The translations under genes and the position numbers were made by a program. A DNA stretch of 19,652 nt, from the NCBI GenBank assembly GCA_003509235.1, contig DONH01000068.1, positions 5,912-25,563 on the forward strand, read 5' to 3'. Positions 1 through 7,831 of the stretch are shown in pieces. The notes under the pieces were generated by a model. It saw only the letters and a program-made list of their open reading frames with translations. It ran no database searches and had not been told where the DNA came from. The stretch's first letter is position 1. Each line of letters begins with the position of its first letter. The DNA comes from Planctomycetaceae bacterium (GTDB lineage: Bacteria; Planctomycetota; Planctomycetia; Pirellulales; UBA1268).

Positions 1-263
1 AACAGAGGCTCGCGAACCGAACGACTGACCGATAGTTGGGCTGCTTGGTGACAAACAGCATCAGGCTGAAATGTTTTGAAAATTTTAGCGATGCTGAGTG
101 TGTCGCGAATATCAACCTGGTGAAGCGGCACATCTCGAGGAACATTCTCAGATGATCCACTTGAAAGGTTATCAATGATTTCTATTTTATGACCAGATTT
201 AACGCACGCATCGACAATATGGCTACCAATAAACCCTGCGCCGCCGGTAACAATAATTTTCAT
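1..263 (-). CDS. NAD-dependent sugar epimerase/dehydratase, partial (N-terminal 87 residues)
   Basis: This is the start of a short-chain dehydrogenase-type sugar-nucleotide enzyme, probably a UDP-glucose 4-epimerase-like protein. The frame begins with ATG at 263 and is still open at base 1, so only the N-terminus is visible. The first residues, MKIIVTGGAGFIGSH, contain the Rossmann GxxGxxG dinucleotide-binding loop. An acidic residue at about 31, within IIDNLSSG, is where this family holds the NAD ribose. A later segment, CHQAAQLSVSRSV, resembles the HxAAxxxVxxS stretch of epimerases. The catalytic YxxxK lies outside the window, so the exact substrate cannot be told. It follows the glycosyltransferase on the same strand after 86 bases, which fits a polysaccharide or nucleotide-sugar operon. 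Family is secure; substrate is inference. Confidence 0.9.
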   Translation of the reverse strand, partial: MKIIVTGGAGFIGSHIVDACVKSGHKIEIIDNLSSGSSENVPRDVPLHQVDIRDTLSIAKIFKTFQPDAVCHQAAQLSVSRSVREPL

Positions 264-349
264 GGTGAACTCGAAATAGTAATTCTTACTCGTACCACTG
301 TCTTTAACTATTTTTAGTGAGCGCGAAGACTGGATGTTTTATGAACGAG

Positions 350-1522
350 TCATTGCTCAAGCACTGTCTGATAGACATCAGCATATCCTTTGGCAGCGGC
401 TTGCCAGGAAAAGCCAGCTGCATGCTGTTGACTACGGGCCCCTGATTGTGGATCGCTGTGAAAAGCTCTCAAAGCATCTTGAACAGTATTGGCCATTTCA
501 ACTGGTTTGTACGAATGAAAAAACCAGCCACTTTCACCAGCAATTTCTGGAAGACTCGTGCGATTGGACATGACCACAGGTTTTCCACATTGCATGGCCT
601 CGAGTACTGGAAATCCGAATCCTTCAGTCAAAGATGGAAAGACGAATACGTCACAATTTTGGTATAGCCATGCCCTTTCTGTATCAGAGACTACTCCAGG
701 TAGAAGAACTTGGCTTGTGAGTCCGGATTGATAAGTCTCTTGAATAATTTTTTTTCCATATGATGTTTCTTTTTTACCGGCTATGACGAGTTGATAGTTT
801 GGTAGGTGTTTCATCATCTCAATCAAAGTATGAAAATTTTTGTGCTGTAGAAAGTTTCCAATAGAGAAAACAAATGGATTGTTTGGTGCCCATGAAGGTC
901 GATTGTGAGTAATTTCAGCAGGTGGCGTAAGGCCGTTCGGAACAACATGAATAGTCTTTGACTCAACATTGATGTGTTGGGCTAAATCAGTCGCTGTATA
1001 TTTTGAAACAGTGACAATAGCAGTTGCCCGTGTTACGAGCTTTTGGACACGGGCAAGCCGCTTGCGAATTCGTTCTGGCTGATCACCAGAGGCTGTCATG
1101 TGTAGAAAATTTAGATCATGTACGGTTAGGACAACAGGTATCCGTTCATCAAATGGTAAATACTTTGATGTCTGATGAGTTACATGCCAGATCGCAGGTC
1201 TATCACCACTATGAAAGTAACGGCCAATAGGCCGTACCCATCGCTGAAAGCTCTCTTTATTCCAAGGACGAACTTTTATGCTGCTGTAATTGGCATTTGG
1301 TGTCGCTTCAAAATAATGGTCACAACCGTCAGGTAAAAAGAAGACAGGCTCAAAACAATTATCCGGGCGAGCAAGTAGCTCTTGAGCAAGGTAAAGAGAG
1401 AAGCGGCCCAGACCACAGTTGATATGACGGAGTTTTTCGAAATCGATAACAACCCGAGGCAATATGTCGGGCTGGGTCGTTTTTGTACCGCATGGTGTAT
1501 CAAGGTGACTTGTCGAATTCAT
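350..1522 (-). CDS. GT4-family glycosyltransferase (group 1)
   Basis: The 390-residue protein has the length and layout of GT-B fold, GT4 retaining glycosyltransferases, which transfer a sugar from a nucleotide sugar to a growing glycan or lipid carrier at the cytoplasmic face. The N-terminal half (about 20-200) is the acceptor domain and includes VVLTVHDLNF and TAIVTVSKYTATDL. The C-terminal half (about 215-385) opens with FSIGNFLQHKNF, and the E-x7-E donor-binding motif is present as EGFGFPVLE (Glu300 and Glu308), followed by GKPVVMSN and LPEIAG. ATG at 1522 is the only sensible start. No membrane segment or signal peptide is seen. The epimerase lies directly downstream, which suggests a surface-glycan pathway. 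Donor and acceptor sugars cannot be read from sequence. Confidence 0.9.
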   Translation of the reverse strand: MNSTSHLDTPCGTKTTQPDILPRVVIDFEKLRHINCGLGRFSLYLAQELLARPDNCFEPVFFLPDGCDHYFEATPNANYSSIKVRPWNKESFQRWVRPIGRYFHSGDRPAIWHVTHQTSKYLPFDERIPVVLTVHDLNFLHMTASGDQPERIRKRLARVQKLVTRATAIVTVSKYTATDLAQHINVESKTIHVVPNGLTPPAEITHNRPSWAPNNPFVFSIGNFLQHKNFHTLIEMMKHLPNYQLVIAGKKETSYGKKIIQETYQSGLTSQVLLPGVVSDTERAWLYQNCDVFVFPSLTEGFGFPVLEAMQCGKPVVMSNRTSLPEIAGESGWFFHSYKPVEMANTVQDALRAFHSDPQSGARSQQHAAGFSWQAAAKGYADVYQTVLEQ

Positions 1523-1656
1523 GGAGAAGCTATTTAGTACTGAGAATTCTTACCGACAAGCAATATTTCAGTTTTCCTATTTGTGTGGAAGATTGATTTC
1601 AGTAACGTGCGAGATTTTTTGAATAGATGGCGTTTCCTGCGAGAAACGGCTCACTG

Positions 1657-1685
1657 TTGGAACGGAATGTCTTCCGTGCCATATT
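1657..1685 (+). promoter_or_regulatory. putative sigma-70-type promoter for sucCD with inverted repeat in the spacer
   Basis: A -35-like TTGGAA (1657-1662) and a -10-like CATATT (1680-1685) are separated by exactly 17 bases, with a TG one base before the -10 box (extended -10). Each hexamer matches 4 of 6 consensus positions. The spacer holds the inverted repeat ACGGAATGTCTTCCGT (1662-1677, 6-base arms, 4-base centre), which could be an operator. The predicted transcript would start about 80 bases before the sucC ATG. Planctomycete promoter consensus is not well defined, so this is a pattern match only. Confidence 0.4.
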
Positions 1686-1769
1686 GGTATTTCAAGCGAT
1701 AAACAATTTCTGGCTGAGGTGCCCTTGATTCAGTCAGGCCTACATATTTGATTATCAGAAGAGGCAGTC

Positions 1770-2954
1770 ATGAAAATCCATGAATTTCAAGCGAAAGAAC
1801 TCTTGCGGACTGCGGGTGTACCGGTTCTGAAGGGAAAGGTTGTCCGAACTCCTGACGAGGCAGCACATGCATTCGAGGCTCTTGGTGCTCCAGTTTGTGC
1901 AGTGAAGGCGCAAATTCATGCAGGCGGCCGTGGGAAGGGTCAGGTAGAGGGATCGGAGCAACGTGGTGTTGAACTTGCCAAGTCGCCAGAAGATGCTTCT
2001 CGAATTGCACAAGGTCTCCTAAACAAAAAACTTGTGACTGTTCAGACAGGGCCAGAAGGTCAAATTGTTCGGCAAGTATTCGTTGAGAGTGGTTGTGATA
2101 TTCAGCAAGAACTTTACTGTGCCATTCTTGTCGATCGAGCAGCGGGATCACCGGTACTTATCGCCAGTATTGCTGGGGGAATGGATATTGAAGAAGTAGC
2201 AGTGAAGACACCAGAATTGATTCTGTCAGAACCCTTTGATTCGGACCGAGGACTTGGTGCCTACCAAGCTCGTCTCATGGCGTCGAAGCTTGGCCTGCCG
2301 ACAGCTAGTTGGCGATATGCAGTGCAATTTTTTCAGTCTCTTTGCAATGCATTTGTTTCACTCGATGCATCATTATTGGAAATCAATCCATTTGTTCTCA
2401 CTGGAGATAAAACCCTGGTAGCTCTCGATGCAAAAATGACATTTGATGATAATGCGATATTTCGTCACAAAGATGTCCTATTGCTTCGTGATGAAACTGA
2501 AGAAGAACCAGCAGAAATACGAGCCGATGCTGCAGGATTATCCTATGTGAAACTCAATGGAGAGATAGGCTGCCTCGTGAATGGTGCTGGTCTCGCGATG
2601 AGTACGATGGACCTGGTGAAGTTTCATGGTGGTGAGCCAGCTAATTTCCTTGATGTCGGAGGTGGGGCAAATGTTGAACAAGTCACCGAGGCATTTCAGA
2701 TTATCCTTTCGGATAGCAATGTGAAGGCAATATTAGTCAATATTTTTGGTGGTATTATGAGATGTACAACAATCGCAAATGCCCTTGTAGAAGCCTCCAA
2801 AACAATAGGTTTTACGGTACCTCTCGTGGTCCGATTGGAGGGCACTGAAGTAGAAGAAGGTAAGAAGATTCTTGCCGCAAGTGACACCTCAATTATCACA
2901 GCAGATGGGCTGACCGATGCCGCTCAAAAAGTGGTTGATTCGATAAAAGCGTAA
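1770..2954 (+). CDS. sucC: Succinyl-CoA synthetase (ADP-forming) subunit beta
   Basis: This is the beta subunit of succinyl-CoA ligase, the TCA-cycle enzyme that interconverts succinyl-CoA and succinate with formation of ATP or GTP. The 394 residues match the usual length (388 in E. coli). The ATP-grasp domain occupies the N-terminal ~240 residues, with [12 protein letters not shown] at the start, [14 protein letters not shown] near 46-59 and LEINPFVL near 203-210. The C-terminal ligase domain has [13 protein letters not shown] (269-281), [14 protein letters not shown] (287-300) and [10 protein letters not shown] (323-332). Start is ATG at 1770, preceded by an AGAGG Shine-Dalgarno-like element. 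sucD follows after 49 bases. Nucleotide specificity (ADP or GDP) cannot be decided securely by eye. Confidence 0.97.
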   Translation: MKIHEFQAKELLRTAGVPVLKGKVVRTPDEAAHAFEALGAPVCAVKAQIHAGGRGKGQVEGSEQRGVELAKSPEDASRIAQGLLNKKLVTVQTGPEGQIVRQVFVESGCDIQQELYCAILVDRAAGSPVLIASIAGGMDIEEVAVKTPELILSEPFDSDRGLGAYQARLMASKLGLPTASWRYAVQFFQSLCNAFVSLDASLLEINPFVLTGDKTLVALDAKMTFDDNAIFRHKDVLLLRDETEEEPAEIRADAAGLSYVKLNGEIGCLVNGAGLAMSTMDLVKFHGGEPANFLDVGGGANVEQVTEAFQIILSDSNVKAILVNIFGGIMRCTTIANALVEASKTIGFTVPLVVRLEGTEVEEGKKILAASDTSIITADGLTDAAQKVVDSIKA

Positions 2955-3003
2955 GCACGGTTTTCTTTTAATCTTCGTACCTCTTTAGCAATAGCAAATT
3001 TTC

Positions 3004-3882
3004 ATGAGCATTCTTGTCGATCGTAATACACGTGTTATCTGTCAGGGCATCACTGGAAAAGTTGGTGAGTTTCATACTCGAGGCTGCCTTGAGTACGGAA
3101 CAAGAATGGTAGGTGGTGTTACTCCCGGTAAGGGAGGAGAAACAATTGCCGATCTTCCGGTCTTTAATACAGTTGCTGAAGCACGTGATGTAACAGGTGC
3201 GAATGCGACGATGATTTTTGTTCCACCGCCTTTTGCAGCGGATGCAATTCTCGAGGCCGTGGCAGCAGAAATCGAGCTTGTCATCGCGGTTACCGAGGGT
3301 ATACCCGTGCTCGATATGTCGCGAGTTTTACCAGCCTTTGAAAACTCCAAGAGTAGGCTCGTTGGTCCTAATTGTCCCGGAGTTATTACACCTGGTCAAT
3401 GTAAAATTGGAATTATGCCGGGCTACATTCACACACCAGGAAATGTCGGGGTCATGAGTCGTTCCGGCACGCTTACGTATGAAGCGGTGTGGCAACTCAC
3501 TCAACTCGGTCATGGACAGAGCACATGTGTTGGCCTTGGTGGTGATCCTTTAGTCGGATCAAGTTTTATAGATATCTTGGAACTTTTTGAACAAGATGAT
3601 GACACGCACGCTATTTTAATGATGGGGGAAATTGGTGGCTCAGCAGAAGAAGAAGCTGCAGCTTATGTGAAGGAACATGTCACAAAGCCCGTTGCAGCCT
3701 TTATAGCCGGCCGTACGGCTCCTCCTGGGAAACGCATGGGGCACGCCGGCGCAATTATTTCAGGCGGCAAGGGAACAGCCGAGGCAAAGCTGGAAGCACT
3801 TCGTGATGCTGAAATTGAGATTGCAGAAACTCCGGCTGATATGGGGACAGCAATGGTTCGTGCAATGGAGCGGAAAGTCTGA
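3004..3882 (+). CDS. sucD: Succinyl-CoA synthetase (ADP-forming) subunit alpha
   Basis: This is the alpha subunit, which binds CoA and carries the phosphohistidine intermediate of the reaction. It has 292 residues, the normal family size. The N-terminal CoA-binding Rossmann domain starts [38 protein letters not shown] lies at 121-140 and SRSGTLTYE at 152-160. The active-site histidine is His247 in [18 protein letters not shown], matching His246 of the E. coli enzyme. ATG at 3004 gives the canonical N-terminus. It is in the same direction as sucC with a 49-base gap, so the two are almost certainly cotranscribed and form one complex. No other TCA-cycle gene is visible in the window. Confidence 0.97.
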   Translation: MSILVDRNTRVICQGITGKVGEFHTRGCLEYGTRMVGGVTPGKGGETIADLPVFNTVAEARDVTGANATMIFVPPPFAADAILEAVAAEIELVIAVTEGIPVLDMSRVLPAFENSKSRLVGPNCPGVITPGQCKIGIMPGYIHTPGNVGVMSRSGTLTYEAVWQLTQLGHGQSTCVGLGGDPLVGSSFIDILELFEQDDDTHAILMMGEIGGSAEEEAAAYVKEHVTKPVAAFIAGRTAPPGKRMGHAGAIISGGKGTAEAKLEALRDAEIEIAETPADMGTAMVRAMERKV

Positions 3883-3947
3883 TCGGTTATCGATCACGAA
3901 TGTTTTGCTCGTAGCAAATATCATTATGTATTTGTGCTAGAGATTCT

Positions 3948-3970
3948 CTGTCATGTTGGCCTCACGACAG
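3948..3970 (-). terminator. hairpin downstream of the cvpA-like gene, possible weak terminator
   Basis: The bases form an 8-pair stem with a 7-base loop when read on the minus strand, where the sixth pair is a G-U wobble; read on the plus strand the same position is an A/C mismatch. This favours function in the minus-strand transcript, downstream of the cvpA-like stop at 3996. There is no T-run after the stem, so intrinsic termination would be weak. A second small perfect hairpin (TTTGCT/AGCAAA, 3904-3918) lies nearer sucD and also lacks a T-run. Confidence 0.3.
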
Positions 3971-3995
3971 TACGCATCAATATGCAGTGCGGCAT

Positions 3996-4934
3996 CTATT
4001 CCGCTAGGTCCTGTAAGGCTTCCTCTGGATCAATAGGGGTCCCTTCAGGCTTTTCAACTGGATAAAGATCCTCCCAAGTCGCTTGGTTTACTCGCCATCG
4101 CCACCAATTATTTTCTTGATACCTGTCCAGGAGACCAACAAAGCGCTTCATGTCGTTATCGTCAGGTGGGGCAATAAGCGCGTTTTCCGTGAACTGACCG
4201 TCTTTATTGTCGTCAAGGTATGCCATCTCGTTGTCATCGCGTTGTTTATTGTCGTTTAAATCAACAAAAGGCTCACTCCAGATATTTGGTGGTGGCGGCA
4301 CAAAAGGGGGAGGAATTTGTCCTGCTGGTAGGTCTGTTGGCTCTGGTGGAACTGGTTTTTCAGGATATTGAGGTGTGTCATTCTCATTACCAACAGTTGG
4401 CCAAACTTCTCCTTTGAGCAACCGATTTCGTCTATCACCATCGGGTTCGATAATGCGCGCAAAGGTCCTTAGCATAGGTGTACCAAAATCAAATTGGAGC
4501 TCTGAACGGTTTAGCCTGTAACTTTCTGGAAGTGGCATAAAAGAGAGTCCGACGAGAAGCCCCCCTGCGGCAACATAACCCGTTGTCCCACCAATAAAAG
4601 CTCCACCAACCTTATCAATCACTGAAAGAAGAGAGATTGATTCACTGGGGATATATTTTTCAATAAGAAGGTAAATAATAACTGCTGTTCCTATCGCGAG
4701 GACCAATAAAGCGACGGGAAATGCGTAACTTGGAGGCATATCAATAGCGATTAGGATTTCCGTGAGCGTTGGAATGAAAGTCAATGTCACGACAAAGGCA
4801 ATGAGAGCCTGCATTCCGGCAAGTACAGAACGGAACATCCCGTGTGTGAACCCATAGGCAATAAAGCCAAGTACAATGGCAATGGTGAGCAGACTTACCA
4901 GCGTTTGAAAAATTCCGGCCAACAGTACCATCAT
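3996..4934 (-). CDS. CvpA-like membrane protein with proline-rich, acidic C-terminal tail
   Basis: The first ~135 of 312 residues look like a CvpA-family membrane domain: four hydrophobic segments near 3-30, 36-62, 69-94 and 105-132, with the GFxxGFxRSVLAG-like turn after the first helix (GFTHGMFRSVLAG) typical of this family. E. coli CvpA, linked to colicin V export and envelope function, is about half this length. The extra ~180 residues are soluble: a proline-rich stretch (about 189-222, including PPPFVPPPPN) and an acidic stretch with two loops resembling calcium-binding repeats, DLNDNKQRDDNE (225-236) and DDNKDGQFTEN (241-251). Two adjacent ATG codons (4934 and 4931) are possible starts. 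It lies 45 bases after the GspE-like gene, so the two are likely cotranscribed. Family assignment is by topology and motif; function is unknown. Confidence 0.7.
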   Translation of the reverse strand: MMVLLAGIFQTLVSLLTIAIVLGFIAYGFTHGMFRSVLAGMQALIAFVVTLTFIPTLTEILIAIDMPPSYAFPVALLVLAIGTAVIIYLLIEKYIPSESISLLSVIDKVGGAFIGGTTGYVAAGGLLVGLSFMPLPESYRLNRSELQFDFGTPMLRTFARIIEPDGDRRNRLLKGEVWPTVGNENDTPQYPEKPVPPEPTDLPAGQIPPPFVPPPPNIWSEPFVDLNDNKQRDDNEMAYLDDNKDGQFTENALIAPPDDNDMKRFVGLLDRYQENNWWRWRVNQATWEDLYPVEKPEGTPIDPEEALQDLAE

Positions 4935-4979
4935 TCGACTTTCTTACGTAATGAAACAATTTCCATGAACGGTATGCTC

Positions 4980-6620
4980 TTACTTTGCGACTCGCATGAC
5001 TTCATTGAGACTTGTAATCCCAGCAATCACTTTTCGAATGCCAGACTGCTTGAGCGTTTTCATTCCAGATTTTCTGCCGGCTTGTCGAATATCTTGAATC
5101 GATGGTCGACCCACGAGCAGATCTCGAATGTTGGCATCAAAAACAAGCAATTCATGAATTCCGGTACGGCCCCTGTAGCCTGAGTCCATGCACGACGTGC
5201 ACCCAGCCTCCTTATAGAGAGAGACTTGCTTTCCGGGAGGAAGGCCAAGTTTCTGTAAAAACTCGTCAGGAGGGCTATATACTTCTTTGCACCGTTTACA
5301 GAGTACCCGAAGAAGACGCTGCGCCAGCACTGCTGAAACAGATGACTGTATGAGTGTTGTGTCTATTCCAATATCAAGAAGACGAGTGATTGTCGTCGCT
5401 GAGTCATTCGCGTGCAGAGTTGAAAAAACAAAATGACCTGTCAGTGCAGCCTGCATAGCAATTTCTGCAGTTTCCTTGTCACGGATTTCACCAACAAGAA
5501 TAACATCTGGATCTTGTCGTAACGTGGACCGGAGAATATTTGCAAACGTAAGTTCAGCAGCAACGTTGACAGCAGTCTGTGAGATGTTTTCGAGTCGATA
5601 CTCAATCGGATCTTCAATGGTTACAATATTTTTTGAAAAGACATCAAGTTCCCCTAATGCCGCGTAGAGTGTTGTCGTTTTTCCTGATCCTGTGGGGCCG
5701 CAAACGAGCATCATGCCGTGGGGTTGGTGAATAATCTGACGCATCTTCTTTTCGACAGATTCACTCATGCCGATGCCTTCCAGACCGTTTTTGACGATAC
5801 CCCCATCAGAATCGAGTAGCCGCAGGGCCATTTTTTCACCAAAGTTTGTCGGGCCCGAGGCTGCACGGATATCAAACTTTCGGCCTTCGAAAAGGACTGC
5901 AAATGTCCCATCCTGCGGACGCCTGCGTTCAGCGATATCCATATCAGAGAGTACTTTAATGGCAGAAATCGATGACTTGCCCTCTATTGCCCAGAGTGTT
6001 GTGAGATTTTGCATGACACCGTCAACTCGACAACGCACGGCCATCTCTTCACCACTTTTTGGTTCAAAGTGTAGATCAGTGGCTCCGCTCTTAATTGCCT
6101 TTTCAAACAAGTCTTGCACAACCCGAATAGCTTTCGATGCAGCCCGATCCATTTCTTTGCCCTGCCCCTCAATTGGTGTGCCATCTTTTTTGAGGAGGAC
6201 AACGGAACTGTCTTGTTTGCTAGAAGCAAGTTGTTTCATTGATCTGTCGAGGAGGGATTCAACGTCATCGATTCCTAGACTGCTAGCAAGCCTGATCAAA
6301 ACCTTTTTTAGAAAGGCAACACACAAGATACGTTCTTGTGCAGGCGCTTTTTTGTCCCTTGTAAAGGTGTAGAAAAAGATGGTCGCCATAAATCCAACGG
6401 CAAAAAAAGGAGTCGTCGAGAGTCCCCACATTACAGTAACTAAGAAAAAGATAGCCCCAATGCAGACAGAAGCTACTGGCCATGACGACTCGCCAAAAAT
6501 CATCTCAGAGTCGGAGGCTATCCATACAGAAGCTGATGCCCATATGACACTGAGTAAAACCCAGAGCCCACCAAGCCAGAAGACGTGAGTCAGGTTATCC
6601 GGGTGAATCCAAAAATCCAT
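4980..6620 (-). CDS. GspE/PilB-family secretion ATPase with transmembrane N-terminus
   Basis: This is a hexameric-type ATPase that powers type II secretion or type IV pilus assembly. The ATPase core (about 155-545 of 546) shows TDLHFEP (181-187), Walker A GPTGSGKT (308-315), the Asp-box region TIEDPIE (334-340), Walker B-like DVILVGEIRD (372-381) and the HANDS stretch (403-407). The zinc-binding four-cysteine module is intact: C441, C444, C474 and C477. It is odd at the N-terminus: instead of the usual soluble GspE/PilB N domains there are two or three hydrophobic helices (about 12-34, 48-68 and 70-87) followed by a short charged linker. ATG at 6620 is the only upstream start in frame. It is followed by the CvpA-like gene. 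It could serve a pseudopilus system that uses DUF1559-type prepilins; that link is inference. Confidence 0.88.
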   Translation of the reverse strand: MDFWIHPDNLTHVFWLGGLWVLLSVIWASASVWIASDSEMIFGESSWPVASVCIGAIFFLVTVMWGLSTTPFFAVGFMATIFFYTFTRDKKAPAQERILCVAFLKKVLIRLASSLGIDDVESLLDRSMKQLASSKQDSSVVLLKKDGTPIEGQGKEMDRAASKAIRVVQDLFEKAIKSGATDLHFEPKSGEEMAVRCRVDGVMQNLTTLWAIEGKSSISAIKVLSDMDIAERRRPQDGTFAVLFEGRKFDIRAASGPTNFGEKMALRLLDSDGGIVKNGLEGIGMSESVEKKMRQIIHQPHGMMLVCGPTGSGKTTTLYAALGELDVFSKNIVTIEDPIEYRLENISQTAVNVAAELTFANILRSTLRQDPDVILVGEIRDKETAEIAMQAALTGHFVFSTLHANDSATTITRLLDIGIDTTLIQSSVSAVLAQRLLRVLCKRCKEVYSPPDEFLQKLGLPPGKQVSLYKEAGCTSCMDSGYRGRTGIHELLVFDANIRDLLVGRPSIQDIRQAGRKSGMKTLKQSGIRKVIAGITSLNEVMRVAK

Positions 6621-7038
6621 TATGATTTTTCTTAGGGCTTGTTATGGCAAAAAACGCTATGAGTTCAAGGCTATGAATAAGTCGATGACGCATGCGTTTC
6701 TTGATATGAAAATTGTGTGCCGTAATGGCTCTCGATCGATACCAAAAGTTGTTCGATGACAATTTGAAATCAAAGTATTGCCTCGTCTTTCAAATAGTAA
6801 AATCCAAATGTCGTCAACACAACCTTCAAGAAGTTGTCGATCGTGAAGAAGATAACTCTGTTACACATGCAAATGTTTTTCACCAACATTCATACATTTA
6901 AAGGGTTACTGTCAATAGTAGAGTCGCAAAAGGGCATGCATGCCAATACGAGTAACGAGACATCGTTAAAAGAGACACTTTTGTCAACTATGACTTTTTT
7001 ATTCGTAGCTGACTACAGTATTCTAGTACAATTCTCCA
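6621..7038. other. 418-base gap between rsmG and the gspE-like gene
   Basis: No convincing gene is seen; the short plus-strand open frames at 6713-6901 and 6834-7061 have no recognisable motif. On the minus strand there are three TTGAC-type hexamers (6982-6987, 6910-6915, 6812-6817). The middle one, TTGACA, has a TATGAA 15 bases on (6889-6894), which is a short spacing. Closer to the ATPase start is TTGAAC (6663-6668) with CATAAC after 16 bases (6641-6646). A perfect 12-base palindrome, GGCATGCATGCC, lies at 6933-6944. The gap probably holds the gspE-cvpA promoter and perhaps a regulator site; none of this is proven. Confidence 0.35.
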
Positions 7039-7767
7039 TCAAGATTTTTTCCGCCTTTTGATCTCGAGTAGGACGCTTTCGGTATCATTGCCAGGCATAG
7101 GCCAGGTCGCTATACGACGGGCGATCACTTTTTTGAGAAATCCTCGGTGGCGAGATTCTTGTTTCTCAGCTTCCCATCGTGGCCCTTTGACAACTAGGAG
7201 CCTACCGTAGGAGTTACTTATTGGTTCAAACCAAGTCAGTAATTTCTGGAGTGGAGCGACAGCACGGACGACGAGCGTATCAAATAAACGGCCTTTCCTG
7301 CGCGTATCTAGAACAACTTGTTGAGCTGGTTGGTGGTGAATTGTTAGAGGTAAACCAATTTCAACAAGTATAGACTTCAATGCCGCAATACGTTTTGTTG
7401 AAGTGTCGGATAATTCAACTGTGAGATCACGACGCAGGATAGCGAGTATGACACCAGGCACGCCTCCTCCTGTTCCGACGTCAAGAACCCGTTCGTTGGT
7501 TTTTATGTGCGGGCATATGGCAGCGGTGTCAGTAATATCTCGCTGAACAAATTGTTGTACTTCAGTATGCCTGGTGAGATTTAAACGATCATTCCAGGCC
7601 CATAAGATTTTGGCATAGGCAGCAAGTTCAGGCATGACCTTGTCAGGTAAGGCAAGTCCAAGTTGCTGTGTCTCGTTTCGTATTGCCTCAGCAAGGAAAT
7701 TCTTTTGCTGATTATGATGTGTTTGCATGAAGTTTTGAACATCATTGAAATACGAGGTAAGGGCCAA
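7039..7767 (-). CDS. rsmG: 16S rRNA (guanine-527-N7)-methyltransferase RsmG (GidB)
   Basis: RsmG transfers a methyl group from S-adenosylmethionine to N7 of G527 in 16S rRNA. The sequence shows the family's LNLTRH segment (62-67), the SAM-binding motif VLDVGTGGGVPG (94-105), VVRAVAPLQKLL (166-177) and the LLVVKGPRWEAE strand-loop (190-201). Length is 242 residues from a TTG codon at 7767. An ATG at codon 14 (7728) would give 229 residues and is at least as likely, because conserved sequence begins well after it and no Shine-Dalgarno sequence supports the TTG. It lies 64 bases after the S41 protease stop on the same strand. There is no gidA next to it, unlike in many bacteria. Confidence 0.93.
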   Translation of the reverse strand: MALTSYFNDVQNFMQTHHNQQKNFLAEAIRNETQQLGLALPDKVMPELAAYAKILWAWNDRLNLTRHTEVQQFVQRDITDTAAICPHIKTNERVLDVGTGGGVPGVILAILRRDLTVELSDTSTKRIAALKSILVEIGLPLTIHHQPAQQVVLDTRRKGRLFDTLVVRAVAPLQKLLTWFEPISNSYGRLLVVKGPRWEAEKQESRHRGFLKKVIARRIATWPMPGNDTESVLLEIKRRKKS

Positions 7768-7831
7768 AAATAAAACGTGCCGAATGACTCACAAGAAACT
7801 CTTAATCCAGCCGAATCAATTAATGTTGAAT

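Noticed and set aside
1768..2151. A 127-codon minus-strand frame over the start of sucC
   Set aside because: It is antisense to the conserved ATP-grasp domain and has no recognisable features.
3904..3918. Small perfect hairpin just after sucD as an intrinsic terminator
   Set aside because: The stem is only six pairs and no T-run follows on either strand.
5767..6372. A 201-codon open frame on the plus strand inside the GspE-like gene
   Set aside because: It lies opposite the conserved ATPase core, is Ser/Arg/Pro-rich as expected of an antisense shadow frame, and shows no family motif.
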